NCBI GenBank assembly: GCA_029204225.1
Contig: CM055111.1
Location: forward strand, 48,411,594 to 48,475,593
Length of the DNA stretch: 64,000 nucleotides
Direction of reading: 5' to 3'
From: Diphasiastrum complanatum
Lineage: Eukaryota > Streptophyta > Lycopodiopsida > Lycopodiales > Lycopodiaceae
The stretch's first letter is position 1. Each line of letters starts with the position of its first letter. The translations under genes were made by a program, and so were the position numbers. Shown piece after piece: positions 45,933 to 58,100 of this stretch. A model generated the notes under the pieces. The model worked only from the letters and a program-made list of their open reading frames with translations, did not search any database and was not told the origin of the DNA.

Positions 45933-48900
45933 GGCTCAGAAGAGATGGGGGCGCGCCTTCTCTTCACCATATTCCCACTCATATTTTTTCTGGAAGTTAG
46001 CTAGGTGGAGGGCGCACTGTATGCAGCAGGAGAGGCACGGTTTTGGAGGCTGCCACAGCTGTTTTTCCTTATTTGTTGCTTTTGAAACAGAAGTTTCCAG
46101 CTTCTGTTCTTCTTGAAACATTCCATACATTTTTTTTGCTGTTTATTGCAAATTAAAGATGAAAGAAGGGCGACTTTACAGTTATAAAGTCTGAACCTTG
46201 ATGTTAGAAGAAATCAGAAGTTCAAAAATGCATTTTCTATGCAAAAATCTCTTCCTACTGCTGTTTTTGCAGTAAGAATAGCTTTAGGTCACTGTAAAGT
46301 TTGCTTAATCCTCAGTTTGTGTTTCACAAATGCATAAGCAAGTAATTTTTACAGATTTACATATGCGCAGGTTCTATCATAGCTGAAAAACAGGGTACAT
46401 GCTGCCCAAATTTTTCCAAAACACCGATTTGTAGGCTACCCCTCCTTAACCACAGGATGGGCTTTGCAGTAGTTCATACCATCACAAAGATGGCTTTACT
46501 GAATTACTCCTCCCTGCAAAACATTGATAAATTGAAGAAAACTCCAGCATAAACCTGTAAATCAGAAAGAACTGCCTTGCAAATCCTGTAAAAACCACCA
46601 ACACTCTCAACCAGTGATTAGTCTTTTTTGTGCTTCTTTTCCTGCTTTTTCTCTGATTCAAGCCAAAACTGGCTCAACAAAAAGCAAAAGACAGCCAACA
46701 AAACTACCTTAAATCACTGTGTAAAGAACAAAAAGCCGAAAAAAACCATCATTTACTCTTATTGATCTCATTGCTAACGGAAAAGTGTTCCTAAATGAAG
46801 TAAACAGAAACACAAGTGACTCAAGAAAACGGAACTTTACTTCCTGAAAACCAATATGAAGTGTCTAAAAATCGAACCGATTGTATACTTGGTAGTGCAC
46901 TTACCACACAACCGATTTCAGTTCAAACAAGGAAATCCACGGGAAGAATAATCCGCACTTTTACCACTTCGTTGCATACTCCATTGAATTCTCGTAAAAG
47001 TGTCAGGATTCCATATCACACAATGGAAAAATCCCCACAATTCGAGATTTCTCTTGAACACAAATCAACGGCTAAACAAGCTTAGAATTGGCTCTGATAC
47101 CAATGTAAAGTCCTCAATCCAAGGATCCTATTCTAAGCATGCCAATCACAAGCAACACAAGGGAAGCTGATGGTGGACAAACCAACCCAACCAAACCTAG
47201 ATCGAACGGATCTAGCCCCCAAGCTATAGATCAATCACAAAGAGGAGTATGGCATCACACTGGCAACATCCTGCCACTGGTCATGCTATCAAGCATACTC
47301 TAGTGAGAGCCCAGCAGGTATACTTATACCCTTCAATGCCCATGCACCACTAGTAGTGCACTGTGACACCTCACTGGACACCTCTGCAGCCTACAACAAT
47401 CCTATGGTACGTGCAATGAAATGGTTCAGCACACGTGCACGGGTGGGACGTCAACGAAACACAGCAAGGGAGGATGAGATGAGATGCCGTAGTGCAAGAC
47501 GCTGTATGGAGGGATAGGTCCAAACATGGTCCACCAGGTAATGGGGAGCTGCCTCCTCTCTGGATCTTGAGCAGCCGGGTGACCGAACGTGCCCATCCCG
47601 AAACGAAATGCAGCTAGCTCCTCCATGAGTTTGATAGGATCCAAGCCAATGTGTGGACCCACCCTGTAGATGTACTCAAGCCAATCCTCCTCGAGCTCCC
47701 TGTCTGATATCTGTGTCGGAGAAAGGAAGAGGGGATGCAAGATGTGTGCAACGCTGTGGATACTCCTGTGAAAGTAGTTCCACTGCGTCTCCCAGATGAA
47801 CCTCAACTCCGTCATCCTGCACGAAATCGAAGCAAATTACGGAAAAAAACGTAACATCGACAAAAAAACAAACTAGCAACCACTGAAAAGATAAAGACCA
47901 ATTACATTACTATACTGCTTACCTCTCTGGCTGCAAGATGGGAAGCTGCAGGAACTGTCCAATCCGGTCCATGAGCTCATACACCAATCCAAGTGTGGAC
48001 CCCTCGCTGTATGCGGAGCACAATGTAGAGTGGTCGAAGGAGTCCTGACAATGTCTGTGCATCTCTCCAAAACTGGTCTCCCCTCACTGTGGAAGAAAAG
48101 TGCTCCCCATCCTCCGTGTGCTGAAACGTACTAGCACGCCAAAGATCACTGGCAACCATCTGTAGAAGCTGTGCCCTGCACCTGAGCAACAGGACGTGGT
48201 GGTGGAACCGCAGTGGCAACTGGCGGACGTGATGGGACGGGATCCACCGGAATGGGTGCAGATGGGGGTGCGTGTGGCGGAAGTGTTTGAGGGGGATGAG
48301 GGGCAATGGGACGGGACGAGGATCGTGCCAGCCAAGCAGGCAGCAACTCTGGGTCAGCCACATAAGGAGCGGTGCAAAACCGGAGAACGCCCTCCGAAAT
48401 GGTGTTCTCCCCCGCCACGAGCCGCGGCCCTTAGGTGTCCAGTAGTCGCTGCCTGTCGGAGACGGACGTGTTGCCACAAGGGGCAGCATTTAAGGTGGCA
48501 CCATTTTTGGCACGTGCACCGAGCAGATGGCCTTTAAGGCGAGTGAGGGACGCAGCAAATTCGACGAGGCAGTATCGGCAACGCACGATCTTCTGACCGG
48601 TCTTGTTGGGCCTGTCGGCAACCCGCCTGACAATGTCTACCTCGTCCCACAGACCGGAAAGGTCGGATTGCACCATTGCGAAGGAGAAAACTAGGGAAAA
48701 AATGCAGATGAAACTAAAGCTGGAAGGATGAATTGTTGGAAAAAAAACAGCAGGGTTCACTGTTGGAGAGATGCTGAAAATGGGCGAAGGCAGGGCGAAG
48801 CAAGTTAGATGCAAGGCAGGGCGTTGCGTGGGCGAAGGGCGACGCAAGGAATCGAAGGCAGACAGGCAAAGTCAGCAGCGATGGCAGGGCGGAGGAGGGC

Positions 48901-49078
48901 GCAAAAAAATTTCAGAGGAAATGCGAGGGGGCCGGGTAGGTTTAGGTCAAAAAAAAATATAAAAAATATAAAATAATAAAAATATTAATATTGCGGTACC
49001 GCGGTACCATGATGGTACCGCGGTACCAGTACGGTCCTGTGGTACCGGGATCCGTGGTACCCAGTACCGCGGGACCTA

Positions 49079-49118
<40 letters not shown>

Positions 49119-52100
49119 CACAGGTCCCGCGGTACCAGGTCCCGCGGATCCCGGTACCGCGGGACCATATATGGTACCGCGGTACCATATCGGTCGGCGG
49201 TACCAAAAATTTTTTTTTTTTTTTTTTTTTGCAAAAATAACACGGGATTTTTTTTTTTTTTATATTGTGGTACCGCCCTGGTACCGCGGATCCCAAGGCG
49301 GTACCGTACCGGCGGTACCATACTAGCGGTACCAGGGGGCACTATGATATATATATATATCATAATTGCATTGGCGCTCTGGAACACTTCAAAATGCCCC
49401 CCCCTTTTTTTTTTCAATGTGGGGTTCAAATTATAGAGATTGACATGGGCAATTTGATGGTGATTTTTTTGGATTCAAGCCCTATAGGACCCTGTTTTTG
49501 CCAGATACTTATACTATAGGCAATACTATGTCCATGGTTGACAAGAAATGAAGTGCCATATAGTGACGAAACTCTAAGAGGGGAGAGTTATAGATCTCTT
49601 TGGCCCCCTGCTTTTATTGGTATTGGACTCACATTGGTATATTGTTTATCATAGACATTGAACATTATGACTTGGGACCTAGGGGCAAACAATTATCGAA
49701 AACCAGGTTCTGCACAGAATCTTGCAGAAAACTTTTGAGATTGGGTAAAGTGTGGGTCCACAACTATAGAGAGACTCAAGAGCCCCATTCTATTAGCTTC
49801 AGCTACTACACCCAATACCGTCAACCAAAATGAGAGTTGCCATAATTCATGACGACAATCTCTCACCTTGGCTCCTTCCCCATGCTCTCTCCCTATCTTG
49901 AGTCTAAAAAATCTTTACATCATGGTCTACAATAGCTTTTTTGCCATAAATGAGGACAATTGTATAGTAGGAATTGCCCAAAAATCACATCAGTTGTCCA
50001 AGAAGTCCCAAAAGTGACTGCAAACCATTATGCTCACAAAAATTGCCCACAAAAATTATGCTTACAAGCCCTTCTACGGCTAGAATTGCCTGCAAAAGAG
50101 CTCTTTCGAGCTTTAAGGCATAGGAAATGCTAACTTGTATGCACTTCATTACGCATGTGATAAAACTTGATGACAAAGTCACTATATCTCCCTTTCTGGC
50201 TTATTTTTAATTTTCAATTGTCGAACTCATTATATTATTCAAGTTCATAGCTAGAATACATGCTCTAAATCTTAGTTGCCCAGCGTTTTTGAACATGTGT
50301 TCAGAAAACACGTTTATGTTTTGGGCCAGCGTTTCTCAGAAACGCTTTTTTTTTTTTTGATTTTTTTTGATTTTTTGATTTTTGTGGGAAATATGGGTAT
50401 CAGATTAAAGCTCTAATCAAGGGCAGTACATTTATGTAGGTTTTCGAACGTTTCGGATACAATGTGGTCCAGTTTAGGTGCATCAGTCCCTGTTTAAGTC
50501 CAGTTCATAGTTGCACCGCGATTCGCGAATCGCGATTCAAAATCGCGATCAGAATCGCGATCCCGATTCGCGATTCGGGATTTTCCCAGAATCGTGTAGA
50601 ATCGAATTTTTTTTTTTTTTTTTGAATTTTTTTTGTGCAATATGGGTATCAGATGAAAGCTCTGATCGAGGGGAGTATGATTGTGTAGTTTGCCGACTGT
50701 TTCAGGTGCAGGATGGTCCCTTTACGCTAAAGCTGCATCCCATATAAAAAAAAGTGAACACATTGGGGCATTCCTAGTGAACATAGCAGGAATCTCCCTT
50801 TCTCTGATTCTCCCTCTCTCTATCTCTCTCTGATCACGATTCACAACAAACGGAACTAAAACCATGCTGAACAAAAACCTAGCTGAATCATTCTGAACTT
50901 TAGCCTTAAATGAAACAATTTTTGACAAAACAACCATACTTACTCTCTCTCTCTCTCTCTCTCTCTAACCATAAATCATAAACCATAAAACCGAAGTTAC
51001 TGAACTAAAACCACAAAGAACAATACTGAATCACGACAATGCTGTGAATAGGATCATCATAATATATAATATCGGGCCACATGGCACCAAAAAGGGGTAC
51101 AATGATGTTCCATGAACGTAATGAAAACTATATAACTAAGGCTCGTCAGAGTCATGGTAGGATAAATCATCCGAATCTGTGGACTGCAGATCCCATGGGT
51201 CCGCAGATGAATCGGAACTGGAGGGAGCCATATGTCGTGGTGTGGCCCTGGCTCTGCTGCGTGCTCTGGATCCCTGCTGCGTGCCCTGGCTTTGGACCAC
51301 CCCCCCTCTCCCTGCCTCTACCTCTGCCTCTGCCTCTGCCTCTGCCTCTCTCCCCTCCTCTGGCCCCCATCTGGCTGCCCCCAGCCCTATGTCTACTCCG
51401 TCGTGCCTGTGTGTCAGGTGGCCGAAACCCTACGCCCTGGGATGGCCCTACCCACTGTGATGATGCCTGGCCGACGACTGCCTGTGATGCTCCACTCCTG
51501 TCTACAAAAAGAGTACTCAGCCCCCCCCTCCTAGAACCTCTAGGTCTCCCCCTAGGCCTACGTGCAGGAATGGCTGGCTCCTCCTCTGTCTCTGCATCAG
51601 GGTCCACTAGCAAGTCAGCCAGGTCATCCCCCTGTGCCTCCGCCCACATCTCCTCGTCCTCCTCTGTATCTCCCTCAACCCACTCCTCCTCCTCCACATA
51701 GTGTGCCCCGAGCATCTCTCCACCCTCCGAGACCTCGTCATCTCCCTCCTCAGCCCTCTCCCTCTGCCTCTCTGTCCTCCTCTGCCGCCGTAAAGCCCGT
51801 GCGTCAGCCTGTGCCTGTCTGTAGAGCTCTCTATGGATCTCATCATCCATCTCCTCCTGTGTGGGTGGTGCCCGAGGAGCAGCAGCTATCAAATCCACCA
51901 AGCGAGTGTCGGGGTCCACCTGCAACCAAAAACAATACATTGTTGTTAGGCAGGTATTGTGCAACTCACTGCATATTTTGAAAGCAAATCAATTCACCAA
52001 AGCATACCAAGAAAAAAGGGGTGATGATGTGACTCACCTCGAGCATCTGACCCTCTCCTCGTGTGCGCCTCAGCATACGGCCGTTGGTGTTCACAAACAC

Positions 52101-55100
52101 CAACCGCCTACACTGCTCGATGGACAACCTGTTCCTCTTCTGCGTGTGATACAAGGTCCAGGTGCTCCAATTCCGCTCACAAGCTCCTGCAGAACAGTCC
52201 TGTGCAAGGACTCTCTCAGCCAATCGCCTCAGGTCACCTGTGCTGCGCCCGTGGATGCACCACCATGTAACGGGCCTCGGCTGATCCTCCCTCCGCCGAC
52301 TCTGCTCTCCATCGAAAGGAAACTCGAAGCGCTCAAATGCGAGCAGCTGGCTTGCAATGTTGGCCAGCATCGGACCTATTGGCAAAAGGAAAAACATGGC
52401 GCATGTAAGACCCTCAAATTCAGACACTACCAATGAGTACAATACTGCAGTAACATTGCTACCAAATGATTTTTCACACGTACCTGGTCCGGGCCATACG
52501 CGCTCCGTGTACTCCACCCATCCCCGGTGCAGCTCCGGATCGTCCCTCTCTCGTGTAGAGCGCCACAAGGGGTGTAACATGTGGGCTACGGCGTGGATGG
52601 GTCGGTGGAAGTAGTCCCATCTGGCCTCCCAGATGCGTGAGATCTCGCGCCTCCTGCAGCAGACAAATTACAACAATCACTAAACCATAGCATAAAAGAA
52701 ACGCATCAGACTCGAGTGAGAAACAACAAACTAGACACTGAAGAGTCATACCTATGCTCGTCCAAGGCTGACAACAGAATCCCCTCGTCGATGCGCTCCA
52801 TGAACTCGTAAATGAGACCAAGGGTGCACCCCTCACGGTCTACCAGACGCAACACTCTATAAATGGGTAGTAGGATCCCACTAATCTCCTCAGCAGCTCT
52901 CCAGAACTCGTCGCCGTACACAGTGGACTGGAAAAATGCCGAATGGGGGAGGTCTGTAAAGTCCCGGAAGGCCACGCTGGAAACCATCCGCCGCAATGCA
53001 TCCTTCACCACCACCAATCGCTCTAGCACCAAGAAGTAAAACGCAAAGCGTGTGGGTGTGGGCTTCTTCAGGTTTAGGGTGGAGAAGGTGCGGAATAGGG
53101 CCAACACACGCCTCTTCCTGGTGACAAAAGTGACCAGGCGCATGGCCGTAGAAGTGATCTGCAACACAAACACCCAGTAAAAAAGTTTAGACAGTAGTTG
53201 AGACGTGGTTAGCAGCATCGAAGGAAGAAAGCATAGCAAATAGAACAAACTATACCTCTGATCCATGGAAGCGCACATAGGTCATGGATGAGGAAGTCTA
53301 TGCAATGTGCAGCATAGGGTGTCCACACAATGCTGGGGTGCTCCCTCATCATAATCTCGCCCATCTGCTTGCAGTTCGAGGCGTTGTCGGTGACAACCTG
53401 AACCACGTGCTCATCTCCGATGTCAGCAATAACATCTCTAATGACCTCCCATATGAAATCGGCTGTGATGGCGTCACCACCTCGAGTGGCATCCACGCCA
53501 CGTAGGAATACTGTGCGAAGCGGGCAAGAAACCAAGACATTGATGACGGATCGCCGACGAATGTCGGTCCATCCATCGCTCAGTATCGTGCATCCATACC
53601 TGTCGCAAAACACCCATTAGCTACATGCAAAAATTACGGCACCAGTAAATCCTAAACACATGCAAAGAGATTACAAATACAAGTTACTTACTGCTGCCAA
53701 GCTGAGCGAATGGAACTCAACTCCCGCGTGATGGTCTCCTCCTCCTGACAAAGCAACCTGCCTCGTAGTGCCTCTCGCCTGGGAGATGTCCATGTAGCAT
53801 CCACGGCCGCCATCTGTGCACAGAACTCCTTGAACACCCAAGTGTCAGCAACAGCAAAGGCAATGCCGCACTCGTAAAAGAACTGGCCACACAGTCGAGT
53901 GCAACGGGCCTGCTGCTCTCTCTGCCAGCCGCATCGATCAAGGGTCTGCTGCCTGGGCCTAACCCCTCTCTGCTGTGTATATGGTGCTCGTGGTCTGGCA
54001 TGCCCAACGGATGGCTGATCTGTGGGTGTGTCACTCTCTCTGGCAACATCTGCCGAAGCATGTGGTGCATCTGCTGCCGAGGAGGAGGGTCGAGAAGCAC
54101 CCGCTGCTGCTGAACCAACATGCTCATCTGATGGTCCTGCTGCTGCTGCGGATGGAACTGAAGGTGCTCTACTGGGCCTTGCACCTGAACCATGCTCTGC
54201 CCGTGCTGTACTGGGCCCTGCAGCTGTACCATGCTCTGCCCGTGATGTACTGGGCCCTGCACCTATACCATGCCCAACCCATGATGTACTACGCCCTGCA
54301 GCTATACCATGCCCTGCCCGTGATGTACTAGGCCCAATATCCATGGTAGGCTGTAATAGATCCTAACACCACAGTAGGGCAAACACTAACTGATCCACCC
54401 AACCTTGCCTACTCCCTGATATAGAGTAAGCCCCTCCTAGCCCAGTGTGAGGACTGGTAGCATGCTACTGCCAAGTGTCGGCCACGTGGCACTGACGTGG
54501 CCGACTGCACGTCGGGACCCAACTGGGGGCCCTATCCTGTTGACAGGGTCCCTAGGCTGTGTTAGGCCCGCCATGGCTATGGACCGTGCTGGGGCACACT
54601 ACTCACACTGTCTTGCCCTGTTGGTCATGTACGCTGGACACGACCCTGACTGTGGTATCTGACCTATCTGTGTTCTCTAGGGTTCGGCACTGGTTACGAG
54701 CTCGTAACACTCCCTCCCCCTTAAGAACCGTCTTGGTCCTCTAAGACAAAGTCTGGAAAAATCTTGCGAAGGACGCTGCCTCTTTCCCAAGTGGCATTCT
54801 CAACAGGCTGATCATTCCACTTAACCAGATATTCTCGGTATAGAGTATGACGAGTCTGCGTCTCTCTACTATCAAGAATCTCCTCTGGTTCATGTGGAGG
54901 TTGTTGAGGATCCAATGGGAGAACTAGAACACTGTCCCCTACCAGATTATTTGATCTGGTTAAGGCTTTTCGTAACTGACTTACATGAAAAACTGGAAAA
55001 ACCTTACTGCTGTGTGGGAGTTCTAGTTCATAGGTGACCTCGCCTAGTCTCCTACTGATGGTAAAGGGACCACAATACCTTGGAGACAACTTAGCACACA

Positions 55101-58100
55101 CTCCTGATTTGAGGGTTTTAGAGTCAACTGGGACTCTCAAGTAGACTTTCTCACCAGTGGAGAACTGCACATCCCGTCTGTGTGGATCTGCATAATGCCT
55201 GGCTCGATCCTGGGATTGTCTAATGCTACGCTTAGCATGTTCTATCATCTGGTTTAGGTCTTCTAAAAAGTTTCTGGCTGCTTCAACTTTTTCTTGTTTA
55301 AACCCTACAGCTGTGGGTGAGCGTGGCTGAAAACCGTACATCAGCATAAATGGGCTGTATCCCGTAGCTGAATGTTTGGTACTGTTGTAAGCAAACTCTA
55401 ATATTGAGAGATACTCCTCCCAATTAGTCTGCCTCTTGCTGACGTATGCACGAAGCATATCCTCCAGCACTTGATTTACCCTTTCTGTTTGACCGTCCGT
55501 CTGTGGATGGTCGGTGGTACTCATATTAAGTTTAGTATGGAGATGATGGAATACTGCCTTCCAAAAATTTCCAGTAAACTTACTGTCCCGGTCGCTGACT
55601 ATGCCGGAAGGTAGACCGTACAATTTAAATAGCCCGTCTACAAACAACCTCGCTAACTCTGGAGCTCTAACGGTTGTTTTGGTCGGAATAAAATGAGCCA
55701 TTTTGGTCAGACGGTCAACTGTGACCCATATAGCGTCATTACCCTTTTGGGTTTTAGGCAGGCCTACTATAAAATCCATGGAGATACTCTCCCATTTACC
55801 AGCTGGTATTTCTAAGGGATGCAACAACCCTCCTGCCTTTAAACGCTCTGCTTTATTTACTTGACATTTCTGGCAACTGGTTACATACTGGTGGACGTCC
55901 TTTTTCATACTGGGCCAGAAAAATTGCCTACGAAGAAGCTCATAGGTCTTCTGTATGCCTGGGTGTCCCGCGCTAGGATTGTCATGACATTCATATAGGA
56001 CCTGCTGCCTATAATCCTCTGAATTGGGGACACATACTCTATCTCTATAGAGCAAGTACTCATCCTGAATGGAATACTGTTTCCATTTGAATCCTTGAGT
56101 CAACTGACCCTCAACCACTGGGGTTTGCTTGGGTAATACAGGCTCAGAATCCTCAACGTCATCTGACGACGTATACTCGGACTCATCATCATCCTCAACG
56201 GAAGCTGCCGTATTCTTGGATGAACTGGCACCAGCCCCGGGAACTGGTTCTGGAGTCTGTAACTGTCTGTTCTGGACTGAGTTCCAGATAATAGAGAAGA
56301 ATGCATCATGCTGGCATTTCCCTCTCAAGGACTCGAGTAACTCATTACGAATCTGAGTAAAACTCAGCTCGTTTATCATAGGCATTCTGCTAAGGGCATC
56401 TGCTACTGTATTGAATTTTCCACGCCTATATCTGATAGACATGTCAAACTCTTGCATCAACTCTGCCCAACGAGCTTTCCGACCTCTAAGCTCAGGTTGA
56501 TTGCAAAGGTATCTGAGACTCTCATGGTCTGTCAGGACCTCAAAGTTGGCACCATACAAATAATGCCTCCAAGTCTTAAGGGCATGGACTATAGAAAAAA
56601 GTTCCTTTTCATAGGCACTATACCTAGTCTGTGCTGGCTCGAGTTTTTTACTCTCGAAGGCAACTGGTCGTCCACCCTGAGTTAGCACAGCACCTACTGC
56701 AAAGTCGCTAGCATCTGTTTCGACCACAAATGGCTGATTGGGGTCGACGACCTTTAAAACTGGTGCTGTAGCTAAGGCTGTTTTGAGAGCATCAAAGCTC
56801 TCCTGTTGTGCGGACTCCCAAATGAACTCCTTTCCCTTCCCTTTAAGGAGATTTGTCATAGGGACTGCTATCTGAGCATATTCCTTGACAAATCGTCTGT
56901 AATATCCCGCCAGACCAAGAAAGATTTGAAGTTCCAAAATATTCTGAGGTCTCAGCCAACTGAGTATGGCTTTAACCTTATTTGGGTCCATCTTAATCCC
57001 ATCTGAAGAGATAATGTGACCCAAATATGCTACTTCTTCAACGAAGAATTCACACTTGGATTGTTTAGCATAAAGCTTATGCTTTCTGAGCAGTCGAAAC
57101 ACCTTTCTGAGGTGTTTTAGATGCTCCTTCCTAGTTCTCTGATAGAAATTCTCTTAGGAAAGCTTCTTCAAAAGCTTTCCATGACCGGGGAGTCTGCCCA
57201 GTCTCCTGGAGATTTAACCACCACTTATAGGCCATAGGCCCTAAAGAAAGACTGGCCTCAATTGCTTGCAAATGGTCAGGGGTCTGTTTAAGAGCATGAA
57301 TGTTCTTCCATTTGCTGAGGAAGGTTTGTAGAATATCTGCATTTCTATCCTTCTCTTCCCCATTAAAAGTAGGAGGCTTTAAATCTTTAAAAACACTGGG
57401 GTGAGACCGTAAAGTCTCACCCGAAACTGATGGAAGTGGAGAAGGGGATAACTGAGAAGTGGAGGGAAGGCTTCCTTTCGCGGAACTCAAAATCAAGTTT
57501 TTGAGTTCAGCGAACGAGTCGTCCACACTGGACTTGAAATTGGCTAATGCCAGCTTCAGTTCATCCACCTCTGTTACCAATTGGAGGAACTGCTCCTTGG
57601 TAACCACTTCGTCGAGTTCTTCGGCGAACTGTTCCTGTTCTTCTACTTCCATAGGTTCCTTCCCTTTTCTGTAAGCCAAGGCTTCTGTTTCAAGTTCGTC
57701 GAAGCCTCTCTCCTGGGGTTGATCAGGTCCCTGAGGAGTGGTCATCTTCGAAACTGAAAGAGAGCTACCTTAACTTCTAAAGGAAAAAAGTCTAAAAGAC
57801 TAATTTATAACTGTACAAGGGAAAGGAAAGATGACTTAGCTGTTTCTGAGGACTGTACTTCCAAAGAAAGAATGAAGAGGAACCCTTTCAGCTCTTTTCC
57901 CCAAGATTTCAGACCTGCTGTTCCGAAAAATGCCAGTTTGAGGCTTCAAAACGGTACTAAATTTCCCGGTTTTTTGAGGATAGTAGCTCGCTGGTTTGAT
58001 TGCAATCCAACTTGTCCACAAAAAGGCAAATCTGAAGTCCAAAAACCCTTCTGAGTTCTGAAATTTCAGAAGTCTCCTACTCGCTGATCTGGTAGGAATC

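Larger units (their letters stand above)
40608..47395 (-). mobile_element. Degenerate chromovirus (Ty3/gypsy) nested in a hAT
   Basis: LTRs at 40608-41101 (494 bp, with a polypurine tract next to it) and 47104-47395 (shortened). The tRNA-Met primer site is present in reverse complement just left of the second LTR (47089-47103). Likely target repeat GCAAT (40603-40607) and ACAAT (47396-47400), differing by one base. The interior shows integrase C-terminal and chromodomain remnants near 41110-41700 and is otherwise too decayed to read. The interruption falls inside the hAT C-terminal coding region. Confidence 0.85.
40130..49080 (-). mobile_element. GGTACC-ended hAT, degenerate, split by an LTR element
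   Basis: Reading on the minus strand: terminus ending at 49080 (GGGACCTATG), palindromic GGTACC array (48994-49076), BED ORF from 48675, Pro-rich linker, part of the core, then C-terminal dimerisation segments at 47426-47815 and 40402-40607 that are separated by the LTR element at 40608-47395. The DUF659 block between linker and core is missing. The left terminus is absent; the element stops against a gypsy remnant at about 40125. Confidence 0.75.

Noticed and set aside
45818-46000. Arg-Glu repeat proteins across (GA)n or (CT)n tracts (also at 30015-30300 and 33100-33840)
   Set aside because: They are translations of microsatellites with no flanking coding signal.
51081-51981. Plus-strand Pro/Ser/Leu-rich ORFs opposite the hAT last exon
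   Set aside because: They are antisense shadows of the acidic and Arg-Gly-rich tail of the transposase.
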